This document shows positions 1-10,704 of a stretch of 64,000 nucleotides of DNA, piece by piece (position 1 is the stretch's first letter; every line of letters begins with the position of its first letter). Both the position numbers and the translations under genes were made by a program. The notes under the pieces are model-generated. The model did not search any database, was not told where the DNA came from, and saw only the letters and a program-made list of their open reading frames with translations. The DNA comes from Leuctra nigra (lineage: Eukaryota; Arthropoda; Insecta; Plecoptera; Leuctridae), in assembly GCA_934045905.1 (NCBI GenBank), contig OW203763.1:49080121-49144120 (forward strand), read 5' to 3'.

Positions 1-1055
1 TGATTGAAGATGCAGTTGAAAAAAACAGAATAAACTAGATAAATTGACTAGAGTGAAGAATTGATTTGGAGCTACTTCGTGGGTTATGTTGTTTGGTCCA
101 CCATTTTCCTTGTGGATGCGCAAACGATGTTTCCATTGTAATATAGATTTCTGAATCTGTGATACCGAAATCAGTGGCCACGAATATTTTATTTCTGTTC
201 GCAGTAATGTTAGTTAGGTTAAAGTTTTATACTGGGATAAACAGTGATTTGTTTGTAACTTTTTTCTCATTAATTAAACATTTCTGAAAATTGGACGCAT
301 TAAATTTTCATACGTTCTATAATGTTTGAAAGTTTCGGCGTTTTATATTTAATAGCTCCCTCTCAAACAGTGGGATTTTTTTGCGCCACCCGGTATTTGT
401 GCTCATAACACTCAGTATTTGACACATAATATTTAGCAACCTAAATATTCGCAGGTTATAACTCAGAAACCTTCTACCACAAAAATTAAATCAAATGCAT
501 TATTTTTATTGGAAGAAGCTATTGACCTGATGTTTGTATGTGTTTTCTTTAGAGTGTGATAAACATAGTTATAGTATGTATTTTATGAGAAAAAAATATC
601 AAAAACTTAAAAAATGTATACATTTATAAATTGATTTTATCTAATCAGTCATTATAGTCAGAACTAATTTAAATAAACCAAATTCAATTAGTTGAGCCCA
701 CAATAACCCTCAATTGAGGGTTATGATGTATATAGTACTGTTAAAAAAAGAATGTCATGAATATATTTTAAAAATTGAGGAAAAAGATAGTTATTTAATG
801 AGTGTAACTATTTTTACCAAAAACACCCTAATTCTTCTTATATCATATTGGTATTTGTATTTTGTGACATAGATTTAAACATTGTATCAATGACGACTTA
901 ATGTGTCCTGAGTTATCTAAACAAACAAAATCTACAACGGTGCGTGAGGACTTTCAAGAAGAAAATGCTTTTACCGGTCAATCTTTTGCAGAGCTCTGGA
1001 ATGTACTTTTTTCCTGTAATTTAGTGGAATAATCATGTTGGCAGCATTGTCACGA
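1..1055. other. non-coding AT-rich stretch, nothing recognised
   Basis: No convincing coding region or repeat family is seen here. The only local structure is a perfect 22-bp palindrome at 703-724 (arms ATAACCCTCAA/TTGAGGGTTAT). Sequence is AT-rich, with stops in all frames. Confidence 0.6.
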
Positions 1056-1790
1056 TCACCACCTGCTCGATCATCCCTCTTCCCTGCCTGGCAACTCAAT
1101 GCTATTCAATGAACATTACCAATGGCCGCCGTCAAGACAGTGTGTATTCGAGAAAATAAGGAACACAACTGACCTCTGGTGGATTTTGTGGTACTAGGTA
1201 AATGGCGTCTATCAAGGGCGCATTTGCATAAATATAAATAAAAATAGTTGATACAGTTGTTTGTTATAGCCAAAAAAGTAAATTTATAGCTAAATATCAA
1301 ATACATTTGTTTTTTTGTTTTTTCACTGCTTTATGGAAACACGAAATGTAAGAACAAACAAATTAATCTGTGGACCTGATAGTAGCCATCTAGCCAGAAG
1401 TGGCTCCATCACGTATCACTTATTTGTGGGAATTGCTCAGCGCTACAATTGCTTTTAGATGGAACTAATCTAATAAGCTCACATAAATTTTTGTGTACCA
1501 CCATTTTCTTATTTCCTTCTTGTTTTCATTTTCACTTCCACGCAGTAAAATGTCGCACTGAACTTACTGTTCTCTTCCACACACTTCGGGCTACTTTAGA
1601 GTAATTGTTTACGGTTAATTTAAGTGCTTTTATAGCTAATTATTAGGAATAAACTGATAAATAATGCTTCGGCAATTAACGTACTTTTTTCAAAAAAACA
1701 AAATCACTGCCTACTGGGTCATACCAAAACCAGATGTCCCATTTATGGACCTTGACATGGAGAATGCGCATTGACACTTGTGAGCACAGC
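1056..1790 (+). repeat. dispersed repeat R1, copy 1 (interrupted)
   Basis: The stretch matches, in inverted orientation, 53575-54019 over nearly its whole length. Shared landmarks are CTGCCTGGCAACTCAATGC, the GGCCGCCGTCAAGACAGTG block and the GGTCATACCAAAA block near the end. This copy carries about 280 bp of extra sequence at 1149-1431 that the other copy lacks, so a later insertion is likely. There is no coding potential. The family is not recognised. Confidence 0.75.
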
Positions 1791-1925
1791 AGATACATCT
1801 GTTGACGGATTTATAAACTGAAAGTTTTTTTTAATTACATTGGTTCTTCTCCCAGTGCTACGGCAGTGAAGGGAGGGAGGGGGGGGGGAGGGGAGGGGAG
1901 CTAGATCGAGTAGGTGACGGTCATG
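1780..1925 (+). repeat. dispersed repeat R2, copy 1
   Basis: It matches 43612-43752 in inverted orientation. Shared blocks are CAGCAGATACATCTGTTGAC, the ATTGGTTCTTC block and CAGTGCTACGGCAGTGAAGG, then a G-rich tract and a CTCGAT/ATCGAG stretch. It abuts R1 and may be part of the same larger element. The function is unknown. Confidence 0.7.
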
Positions 1926-1937
1926 AGAAAGAATCTA

Positions 1938-1955
1938 GTCAGCCGTTAGGCTGAC
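1938..1955 (+). other. 5' subterminal hairpin of element A
   Basis: GTCAGCC-GTTA-GGCTGAC forms a 7-bp stem with a 4-nt loop just inside the TCTAGT start. The equivalent hairpin in element B (36613-36630) keeps pairing although both sides of the stem have changed, which supports a selected structure. Confidence 0.6.
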
Positions 1956-2564
1956 GCTGCCAAGCAGTGGTGTACACTTTCTTTAAAACAGACTGTACGT
2001 CAGCCTACTACAGGGACTGTATACCGCAACGGCTTAAGTGGTGATTTCGAGGTGTCGCCAGGCATACATGCAGTGAGAAATGAAAATTGAAAACCATGGT
2101 TATCGGGTATATTTAGCCACGTGACAACACCTACCAAATTTCGAAGAGCTGCGATCATCCCTTCAGGGTGAATTTTGGGGCTCAAACATGCATGGATTTT
2201 TTTCATGCTAGCTGGCTAGTTAGTTAGGTTACCACGGTCGATTTGTTTGCCACTCTCCACAGATTGCACGGTTTAGTGTAGAGAGTTGAAATTTGGCAGA
2301 GACATAGAGTCATAATTATTACACGAACCTTTGAAAGAAAATCTTGGACATTTTGACCGGAAGTGAAGTTATTCCAATTTTAAATTGAATAGTTTAAAAA
2401 ATCAAACGGGTCCACCGAGAGTTTTGAAATTTGGCATCATTAAAGACAATGTATTGCTATACACTCCTTTTCAAGAAAAAAACAAAATTTCAAACCGGAA
2501 GTGGAGAAATTATCATTATTTACGTTCCGTCCTTCTTCTATGATATACTAAACAGCGGCTTTAA

Positions 2565-2650
2565 TTCCCATCGGAATAATAGCTCATGTTAGGAAGGCAG
2601 CTGGCTTCGATTTCTACATAACGCCTTCGATTCCCGATCCCGGAAAACTT
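2565..2650 (+). repeat. tRNA-like module 1 of element A (degenerate)
   Basis: A B-box-like CCTTCGATTCCCG and a following T run (from about 2650) occupy the place where element B has a better preserved tRNA-like unit (37275-37350). The 5' half is too eroded for a cloverleaf. It is read as a tRNA-derived relic, not a tRNA gene. Confidence 0.4.
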
Positions 2651-2879
2651 TTTTTTTCATATATTATTTTTTAATTTGTATAAGCGATGATACCTTCATG
2701 GATATATATTCAAATGAGAGGTCCAGGGATGCTGTGAAGATCATCAATAGTCCGAAACATCGCAATCGCGGCACGCCAGTTGCCATCATGAACACTGAAG
2801 ATATCAGGGAAACAGAATATACTCGCACGTCGTTTTACGTTCCGCTATTCTTCTTTGATACGATAGAGACTGCTTTGGT

Positions 2880-2961
2880 TTCTGTGTGGCGAATTGGCTC
2901 GATCACATGAGGCATGAGACTTCGAACACGGCGTTGACGGGTTCGATCCCCGTATCAAACG
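2880..2961 (+). repeat. tRNA-like module 2 of element A
   Basis: A perfect T-arm is present (ACGGG-TTCGATC-CCCGT, 2937-2953), with an A-box-like TGGCGAATTGG about 45 nt upstream and T runs downstream that could stop Pol III. Only about four acceptor pairs can be drawn (GTTT with AAAC) and there is no good anticodon arm. This is a tRNA-derived Pol III promoter-like unit, not a functional tRNA. Confidence 0.55.
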
Positions 2962-3177
2962 TTAAATTTTTTATCTTTTTATTTACTTAAAAAATGTTTA
3001 TTCTTCTTATGTATATATTCAAAATGTTAATCCGAATACATTCAACGATTACATAGCTACTCTATTTAATATTATACTCATTGGACTCTAATAATGATTG
3101 GCAATGTACACGTTGTACGCAAAGTTGTGCAATAAACCAATGTGGTCATGCTAATCAACAGAATCTTGGTGGCTCAG

Positions 3178-3376
3178 TAGACCATTTTAAATATTATCTC
3201 GGTGGCTCTGCTTTCTAAGAAAAATCATAATGCAGTTTGATTTCCATCCAGACACCTTAGTCCCTGTTTTACCTATTCAACAATAGGTAAAACAGGGACT
3301 AAGGTGTCTGGAAATAATACTGCATATGATTTTTCTTAGAAAGCAGAGCCACCGAGATAATATTTGAAATGGTATG
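3178..3376. mobile_element. palindromic MITE inside element A
   Basis: Two ~90-bp arms are almost perfect inverted copies around a few-base loop near 3275. The left arm runs through CTCGGTGGCTCTGCTTTC and CAGACACCTTAGTCCCTG, and the right arm mirrors it. Element B lacks this hairpin at the equivalent junction (37885), so it is an insertion. The flanks are compatible with a TA duplication. Confidence 0.75.
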
Positions 3377-4102
3377 TTACTAAACTAGAAACCACACAAA
3401 AAGGCTCCATTACTGGGTGCATTATGTTGTCACAGCTTTTAATTTGTCAGAATTATTTAATTATGTAAAATTCAGTTAATTAAGTAAATAGTAAAATTCA
3501 GTAAAGGCTCCATTACTAATAATCAGTGTATTAGGTGTTTACAACTTTTCACAAGAAGCCACACAAAAGGCTCCATTACGTGATCACAACTATAAGTTTC
3601 TAAAATAAATTTAATTATTTTAATTATGCTTATTTGTCAATCTTGACGGTTCAGTTACGAAACAAGAAACCACACAAAAAGGCTCCATTACTAGGTATAT
3701 TAGGTGTTTACAACTTGGTCAAAATTATTTCATTATTTCAAATGTTGTAATCGGTCAATCTTAGAAGCTCGGTTACAATAAACAAGAAACTACACTAAAG
3801 GGTCCATGCAAGGTGTATTTATAGGCGTGTAAAACATTTAATGGAAATCTGTGGGTATGAGAGATTGAAATTTAATTTCATCATCCAACAATGCTTACGT
3901 TAAAAAGTTAGAATAATAAAACGGTTTTAAATTATCATGATTTATTTCCAAACTGAGTCAAAGTCTCATCATGTGACATTGTTTAATGGAAATAAATGAA
4001 ACTAACACGTGAACACTGAATATATCAGGGAAACAGAAATTACGCACACGTCGTTTTACGTTCAGCTATTCTTCTTTGATATACTACACAGGCTGCTTTG
4101 GT

Positions 4103-4184
4103 TTCTGTGTGGCGCATTGGCTCCATCACATGAGCCATGTGACTTCGAACACGGCGTTGACGGGTTCGATCCCCGTATCAAACG
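4103..4184 (+). repeat. tRNA-like module 2, duplicated copy in element A
   Basis: This is a second copy of the 2880-2961 unit with the same T-arm (4160-4176), A-box-like TGGCGCATTGG and downstream T runs. It lies in the ~400-bp segment duplicated within element A. Confidence 0.55.
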
Positions 4185-4510
4185 TTTTATTTTTTATCTT
4201 TTTATTTACTTAAAAAATTTTTATCCTTCTTATGTATATATTCAAAATGTTAATCCGAATACATTCAACGATTACATAGCTACTCTATTTAATAGTATAC
4301 TCATTGGACTCTAATAATGATTGTCAATGTACACGTTGTACACAAAGTTGTGCAATAAAACAATTCGTGGTCATGCTAATCAACAGAATCTTGGTGGCTC
4401 AGTAGACCATTTTAGACAAGAAGTGACGTTGTTGGCGTTAACAATGTAATGATAGGTAACACTAATTGATCAATGAAAGCTGCTATAAACTTTTACCCCA
4501 TATGACATGC

Positions 4511-5208
4511 TGTACAAAAACAAAAACTTGTAAAAAAAATACTGCCAAGCACCTTCCCACTTAAAACAATTGAGATCTAAAAGAAGGGGCAATCAATAAT
4601 ATATTGTTTAAACATTTTCGCACTTAAAATTCGTGAAATCATTTCGCCCAGTTACTGCCGCCAAGCACAACACTGTAAACCTAACGTTGTGTCCAAATTT
4701 GAAGAATAAAATCTAAGTGAACCATCATTGTAAACTTTAACAAAATTATAAAAATTAATTAAAAAATAAATTTAAAATTGAAATTAAAAAAATTTAAAAT
4801 AAATTTGCACCGACCATGTAGACTTCTTCTATCTTCTTCCTACTTTCTGTCTTTCTTCGGCTCCTTTATCGTCATCTTCTTTCTTATGTCGCCTTCTTCT
4901 TGACACCATGCGCCAAGCTTTATTTTAAATATTTAAATTTAAATTTTAAATTTTTTTTAAAATTAATTTTTATAATTTTGTTAAAGTATACAATGATGGT
5001 TCACTTAGATTGTATTCTTCAAATTTGGACACAACGTTAGGTTTACAGTGTTGTGCTTGGCGGCAGTAACTGGGCGAAATGATTTCACGAATTTTAAGTG
5101 CGAAAATGTTTAAACAATATATTATTGCTTGGCCCTTCTTTTAGATCTCAATTGTTTTAAGTGGGAAGGTGCTTGGCAGTATTTTTTACAAGTTTTTGTT
5201 TTTGTACA
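4511..5208. repeat. long inverted repeat forming the 3' end of element A
   Basis: The arms (about 4511-4800 and 4920-5208) are close inverted copies, starting TGTACAAAAACAAAAACTTG and passing CTGCCAAGCACCTTCCCAC and GCCGCCAAGCACAACACTG. The centre is a pyrimidine-rich stretch. Element B has a shorter version at 39615-40199. The GCCAAGC motif also sits at the 5' end of the element, so it acts as a subterminal inverted repeat. Confidence 0.8.
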
Positions 5209-5210
5209 GC

Positions 5211-5597
5211 TACAGTATTTCCCAACTGTAAGTAAGCAGCGACGTCACTTGGCAACTATTTAAATTTAAGGGCGCCAATTAAAAAAAAATAAAAAATCTG
5301 GACACTGATCAGAACTGATACTTTACCATAAATACGAACATTTATTATCCCCAAAAGTTTCAAGAAGTGTTCAAGACATCTGGTACGGGCACTATTCATG
5401 ATGTATTAAAATTAAGGACACATTAAAACCGTTTCTAAATTCAGTTGTACCTACTTCAGCAAGTAAAAATAAAATAAATATGTAATTTTTTTTTAAATAT
5501 TATTTCCTGACTTGTACTTTACCAGTATCAGTTTCTATTGTACCACAGTGCTACACAGTGTACTACAGTACCCGTAGTACTGCATAGTCAAGTATAT
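5211..5597. other. no gene seen
   Basis: AT-rich non-coding sequence between element A and the TTC microsatellite. No family was recognised. Confidence 0.5.
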
Positions 5598-5732
5598 TTC
5601 TTCTTCTTCTTCTTCTTCTTCTTCTTCTTCTTCTTCTTCTTCTTCTTCTTCTTCTTCTTCTTCTTCTTCTTCTTCTTCTTCTTCTTCTTCTTCTTCTTCT
5701 TCTTCTTCTTCTTCTTCTTCTTCTTCTTCTTC
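5598..5732 (+). repeat. (TTC)45 microsatellite
   Basis: 135 bp of uninterrupted TTC (GAA on the other strand). It sits directly before the CRE-rich array of element C1, where the other C copies also have a trinucleotide repeat (ATC in C3, ATA and GTA in C4). Long GAA/TTC tracts can form triplex DNA and are length-unstable. Confidence 0.95.
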
Positions 5733-7180
5733 GTTACTGTCACCGCCACAGCCTAAACGGCTAAACCGATCAACCTGAAACTTTTACCACATATGCACTT
5801 TTGGCGTCTGATGATACCTTGCTCTTATGAATTTTTTGTGACGCCATTTTTAAACTGGAAGTGACGTCATATCTCAAAAAACGGCTGGACCGATTAGAAC
5901 GAAATTAGCGCAATTTGATTTATATGGTCATCTATTTGAAGTTTATCAATACAAAATATTATTTTCTTATTTTCTAAACCGAAAGTGACGTAATAAATAC
6001 GCAATTTATAACTTATTTCATCAAATTAAACTTTAAATACATATTTAATTAACTTACATTGAAACATAGACATAACAAATTATAATTTCCATTTGCAAAG
6101 TTCTCGGCCGCCATTTCTGAAACCGGAAGTGACGTCATATATCTAAAACGCCTGTACCGATCGCAACTGAACTAGCTACTAGGTATTTATTCTGCAATCT
6201 ATTTGAAAAATCAATTGTGATAAACGAATATGCAAATTAACGGTACCGGAAATGGCGGCTGGAACCACTAAATGAAACCTTAACTGTCGTCATACATTGA
6301 AAACGGCATAACCGATATAACGGAAATTAGCGCTATTGAATTCAGAAGGTCATTCATGAAGTATCAACTAGATAAAACTAGATTGTTTACTTATTACCTA
6401 TACCGGAAATGACGTCACAAATATGCTAAATGACGCTATATTCACCACTTTAGACTTTGAAATAGATATTAAGTAAACATACATTGTAAATAATTATAAA
6501 TTCAAGGTTACAGCGTTCTCGGCTGCGATTTTTTAAACCGAAAGTGACGTCATATATTTAAAACGGCTGTACCAATTGGAACAAAATAAGGCAATTTTGT
6601 AGGACTTATAATTATAAATACAAGACGACATTATTTTCGGCCGCCATTTCAAAACCGGAAGTGACATCAAATATTGAAAACGGTTATGCCGATTGCAACC
6701 AAATTATGCATTTATGTTGGACTTATAATAATGAATTCAAGACGACATTATTTTCGGCCACGGTGTTTATATTAGTTGAGTATAAGTATAAGTTGTTAAA
6801 ATACGGTTAAGGCGTATTTTTTTTTAAGAAAGTAGTCCTTCTTGCTCTGATATGTGCTACAAGCTGTATGAATAAACTAACAAAAGAAGTGATATCCTAG
6901 GAAAAAACACTCCGTGTAAAAAAGGCAGCCAAGTCTCTTTACCTTAAAAAAATTCAACACCGAAAGGAGTGATATCAAAAAAGAAGCCAAGTCAATGACA
7001 TGTCAAAATATTTAATCATATCTTTGAAATAAAAGTATAAACACCGAGAAATAGTACTTTACAAAAGGACTTGGCGCATCGTTTTTTTAAAAACTTTTTT
7101 CTATTCATAATTCATCTAAAAATTTTAGAATAATAGGGAAACATCTTTTAATTACATATTAAACATACTGCAAAATATTT
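5733..7180 (+). mobile_element. element C1, left part: CRE/ETS array, linker and first 3' inverted-repeat arm
   Basis: 5733-6800 holds diverged repeats built around AAACGGCTGNACCGATCG and ACCGGAAGTGACGTCA, like C3 and C4. A linker follows (AATAAACTAACAAAAGAAG), then the inverted-repeat arm from 6896, with CACTCCGTGTAAAAAAGGC and GGAGTGATATCAAAAAAG. The partner arm ends at 16618. The 5' module seen in C3 and C4 (TCTAGT, hairpin, TATA) is not found before the TTC tract, so this copy is 5'-truncated or replaced. There is no coding sequence. Confidence 0.75.
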
Positions 7181-8289
7181 TCAAGCGAGCGGAGCGAGTG
7201 TCTCCACTTGAAACTTATGGCACAAATCTCTTTTTTTTGTGTGTGTATTTGTGCTTTTCGCATTAAGTTGTAAACGAAGTAAAGGATCTGGCCAATTTTT
7301 TTTACAAAATATTCATAACTATCCACTGCAGAAGGCTATTAATTTCCAGCAAGATCCATCTATTACTTTTATCAAAATCTTGATTAAAGTTGTACCTATA
7401 CTAAGCTTGGCAATGTAAAAGAAACTCAACTCTGTGTGCAATAAAGCTGGAATCGGTTAACCGATCATCACCATATTTTGCATGGCCATTGGTATAAGCA
7501 TTATAAGTGTTATTTTACAAATCTGTAATTGTAATGAATTTTAAAAGAAAAATACATTTTACTGACACTTGTAAGCTTAATGTATAATGGCCTGTAGCCA
7601 CACTCCCATTTGACCTATCAAATGGTCTTCGATTAATCTGATCAATCAAACTCATATTTTGCATGGTCGTTCAGACCAACATTGTCTCTTATTTTACAAA
7701 TGTTCAGCCCTACCAGTCAAGAACATAGATGCACTTATTGACAGTTTTAATAACTGTCAGAAATGACATTTCAAAACAGAAATTCCACTGCATTCTGGGT
7801 TGCTCTATGTAGCAAAGCAAAGTTTATAGATGGCTATTCTCAATATCAATGTAAGACAGATTCTTTTATTAGTGGATCATATTGCAATACATAATGTAGT
7901 CAAAATGTAATGTAGGTATTTCATATACATAGGTTTAGGTCTTATCTAAAATAATTTATTTTACGATATGGATTATGTTTCACAGTTATGAAAACAACGT
8001 TTGACTAGATAGCATCATATTTTACACACTTCCAGCCCAATCGGTCAAGAATTTACAGACTTATTGCTGTTTTAAGTGTTTGAATATCTGTCCAAAGAGA
8101 TTGATGGAAAAATATCAATACAATAATCTGTTATTTAATTGATCCAGAGTGTTTATGAAAAGTTGCAAGGAAAATTGGTAATACATAATGAATAGTTAGT
8201 TATCTTTGATTGAATGGATCGTGCTTGATTGGCGATGTCGTGCGTGTCGGTGCTCGCTCATCAACGCGTTACACCGAGCGTTTTCCTAG
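7181..8289 (+). mobile_element. element D1: Helitron-like non-autonomous element inserted in C1
   Basis: It begins TCAAGCGAGCGGAGCGAG and ends TTTTCCTAG. A short hairpin, AACGC...GCGTT, lies 5-6 nt before the terminal CTAG. The uninterrupted C3 sequence reads straight across this point, so the insertion lies between two Ts with no visible target duplication. A second copy, D2 (12099-13052), shares both ends. The 5'-TC, 3'-CTRR ends and 3' hairpin are classic Helitron marks. No Rep/helicase is encoded. Confidence 0.7.
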
Positions 8290-8693
8290 TCTATTTCAAT
8301 ATGTACGCGATGAAACTTGTTGCCTATATTTGCAATAAATAAACAATTGTTATCTTCGTAATATTGTTTCGTGGTCAACATAATTAAGTCTCATGCGTTA
8401 TACCTTCTCATCATGAAATAAATTTAAAATAAATAAATTTACAAAGTACACTGTGTAGTAACATTGAATTTCTATTTTATTTCAACTTGACACTTTAAAA
8501 ATATATAATAGTGTTCCATATATAGTTAGTAATTATTTGACTACGTTTCATGATTTCCCTAAGTCAAGATCTTATTATGAAAAGATACCCTTCTTATATC
8601 ACCATATTAACAGTGCTATAAGAATAATATATAAACCTAATTCCTTGTTATTTAATTCATCCACCCTTACATTACATAACAATTACAACAAGA
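8290..8693 (+). mobile_element. element C1, internal piece 2
   Basis: It matches the reverse complement of the C3 interior (about 46830-47250), including CGATGAAACTTGTTGCCTAT, CGTGGTCAACATAATTAAG and CAGTGCTATAAGAAT. It shows that D1 and LINE1 are insertions into one pre-existing element. No coding content. Confidence 0.75.
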
Positions 8694-8973
8694 AATAATA
8701 GTTATTTTGTTTTGTTTCTTTTAGTAAGAAGTTATAGTCCTCGCTCTTCACATTTTGTGAACTTTTTCCTGTAATACCTGCAGTATTATTATAAATTTCA
8801 TATCATTTTGTTCCATTAACACTACTAAACATTTTGAGCTGAAAATACCTCCTTTGAAGAATCGCAGTGAGTTGATTTATGCAGATTTGTGTTTGAATTT
8901 CATCAAAAATATTTTCAATGGAGAGAAAAATTTACTACATTTTCAAGATTTGATTAGCAGAGCCTACTGGAAC

Positions 8974-10704
8974 ATGACGTCAAGTGTCAACTTCTGCCCA
9001 AGGCGTATAGATGGACATGGACATAAGAAGAGAAATTTTAAACTCATATATTATGTTTTTGTTATTATCGCTATTCGTATGGTTTTGATAAGTGAAAAAG
9101 CCAGGAGAAACACGGACTATGTTTCAAAAATCTCTGAAATAATTGACAACTCGTTCACAACCGGTTATCTGGATCTGAAAAAACCTCACTGTTCAGTTCC
9201 TGCACTCCTACCAAGTGCTGACAGTATATTGCAGAAGAGATGTTACAGAACCCATAGATTTGTATTGTTGAACATCTTCATGAGAGTTGTGCGAATTTCC
9301 AGTAGCATGGTGATATTTACTTTGCTAGCTTTGTGTGGTGACGTTGAATGTAATCCGGGGCCAGTTTGTTTAATATGCCAAACGAGTGGAAGAAAAAATC
9401 AGCGTTTCCTAAGTTGCCATATTTGTAGTACATCAAGCCATCAAACTTGTGCCAAACTTACTGGTAAAATAACTCACTGGACGTGCTGGAGTTGTTCTAT
9501 GCCTGATTTTTCCAGTTCATTCTTTGATGTAAATGCTGTTACAAATGATTCCGATTCCAACGTATGGAAGACCACACGAAGAAGGGGGAAAATATCTTGC
9601 CTATCATTCAATGCTCGCAGTATGAAGAACAAGAAGAGATATCCTCAAACCCAAGCTTGGCTGGAGGCGCTGGATCCTACTGTAATATCAGTCTGCGAGA
9701 CCTGGCTTGATCCTTCCATCAATGATTTAGAAATAATTTCTGACAAATATCTGGTCTTCAGAAAAGATAGAACATCCATAGGAACGGGTGAGTCTCGACG
9801 AGGAGGAGGCGTTTTATTAGCTGTCAAACCATTCTTACAGCCAACTAGAATGACATCGCTGGAAAACAATGCTGAGATTATATGGGTGAGTTTGAAATGT
9901 GGAGACCAACATATCCTGCTTGGTTCAGCTTATAGGGCGCCTAATAGTTCGGACGTAGTAAACAATGACTTGGTGGAGTCAATTGAGAAGGTGCAGGAGA
10001 TTCAACATAGATACGACGGAATATTTTTGTGCGGTGATTTCAATCTTGACATTGTTTGGGGTCGTGATTATGCGAGAGCTTCTTATAGTCTCTGTGACAA
10101 CTTTCTCTCTTCCTTTCTGAATGTTGTGCCTTATCAGATGGTGACTGAAGCTACACGCATTACCACAACATCTCGTGCCATTCTTGATCTTGTCTTGACC
10201 AATAATCCCTCCAAAGTAACTGATCTGGAAGTTATTCCTGGGGTAAGTGACCACATGGCTATATCCTTTCAACTTAATTGGCAACCACCGAAACAGAAAA
10301 TCGTTCGACGCTCAATGAGGAACTATCGCATGGCTAATTGGCCCCTGCTACGTGAAATGCTGTGTCAAGAAATGCAGAATATTGTGTCTTTAGATGTTGA
10401 GTCTGCCTGGTCAGAATGGAAGACAATTTTCTGGAGCTGTGTTAACCGAGCTATTCCATGTCGTATTGTGAGTTCCAAGAGGAGAGCACCGTGGATAGGG
10501 GGAGATATTATCCACATGATTCACAAGAGGGATTATCCACATAGAAGATGGAAAATTAACCCTTCTGAGAAATGCTGGGAAAAATACAGAAGAGCAAGAA
10601 ATGACACCAAATTAAAAACAAGGCAAGCCCATGATGAATTTGTTTGGAAACTAAGTGCTAATGGAGACGACCATGGAAAGAAGTTATGGCGTTATGCATG
10701 GTAA
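8974..10704 (+). CDS. LINE1 polyprotein, 5' part: N-terminal peptide, 2A, PHD finger, endonuclease
   Basis: This is the N-terminal half of the retrotransposon protein. The first ATG is at 8974; the frame is open further upstream to about 8854. An N-terminal peptide of about 130 residues contains a hydrophobic segment (LIYYVFVIIAIRMVLI). A canonical 2A motif follows (GDVECNPGP, 9337-9363), which in known cases makes the ribosome skip the Gly-Pro bond. Next is a C4HC3 PHD-type finger (Cys/His spacing CxxC, CxxC-x4-HxxC, CxxC; about 9367-9495). The endonuclease/phosphatase domain has NAR, CETWL, GDFNLDI, LDLVLTN and SDHMA motifs, so target-nicking residues are present. The frame stops at 10704, where a short ATGGTAA-rich insertion shifts it into the RT frame. 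The N-terminal peptide has no recognised family. Confidence 0.85.
   Translation: MTSSVNFCPRRIDGHGHKKRNFKLIYYVFVIIAIRMVLISEKARRNTDYVSKISEIIDNSFTTGYLDLKKPHCSVPALLPSADSILQKRCYRTHRFVLLNIFMRVVRISSSMVIFTLLALCGDVECNPGPVCLICQTSGRKNQRFLSCHICSTSSHQTCAKLTGKITHWTCWSCSMPDFSSSFFDVNAVTNDSDSNVWKTTRRRGKISCLSFNARSMKNKKRYPQTQAWLEALDPTVISVCETWLDPSINDLEIISDKYLVFRKDRTSIGTGESRRGGGVLLAVKPFLQPTRMTSLENNAEIIWVSLKCGDQHILLGSAYRAPNSSDVVNNDLVESIEKVQEIQHRYDGIFLCGDFNLDIVWGRDYARASYSLCDNFLSSFLNVVPYQMVTEATRITTTSRAILDLVLTNNPSKVTDLEVIPGVSDHMAISFQLNWQPPKQKIVRRSMRNYRMANWPLLREMLCQEMQNIVSLDVESAWSEWKTIFWSCVNRAIPCRIVSSKRRAPWIGGDIIHMIHKRDYPHRRWKINPSEKCWEKYRRARNDTKLKTRQAHDEFVWKLSANGDDHGKKLWRYAW
9337..9363 (+). other. 2A ribosome-skipping motif (GDVECNPGP) in LINE1
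   Basis: All residues of the D-V/I-E-x-N-P-G-P consensus are present, preceded by a hydrophobic stretch (MVIFTLLAL), as is usual for active 2A peptides. If active, the protein would be made as a ~130-residue leader and a separate PHD-endonuclease-RT protein. Confidence 0.85.

Larger units (their letters stand above)
1934..5210 (+). mobile_element. element A: Helitron/Helentron-like non-autonomous element with tRNA-like modules
   Basis: It begins TCTAGT after a genomic A, followed by a GTTA-loop hairpin (1938-1955) and the motif GCTGCCAAGC. It then holds a block shared with element B (GGTTATCGGGTATATTTAGCC), a short GTTAG microsatellite, a CCGGAAGTG-containing region, tRNA-like modules, and a ~700-bp 3' foldback whose arms carry CTGCCAAGCAC. 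About 400 bp around the second tRNA-like module is present twice (2790-3190 and 4012-4413). There is no coding capacity. Element B (36609-40202) has the same order. The class is inferred from termini and subterminal repeats, without a database match. Confidence 0.65.

Noticed and set aside
2880..4184. Possible functional tRNA genes
   Set aside because: The T-arm is perfect, but acceptor pairing is poor and no anticodon arm can be drawn, so only tRNA-like status is supported.
5538..5756. Open frame with a long polyphenylalanine run
   Set aside because: It is a direct reading of the TTC microsatellite and has no other support.
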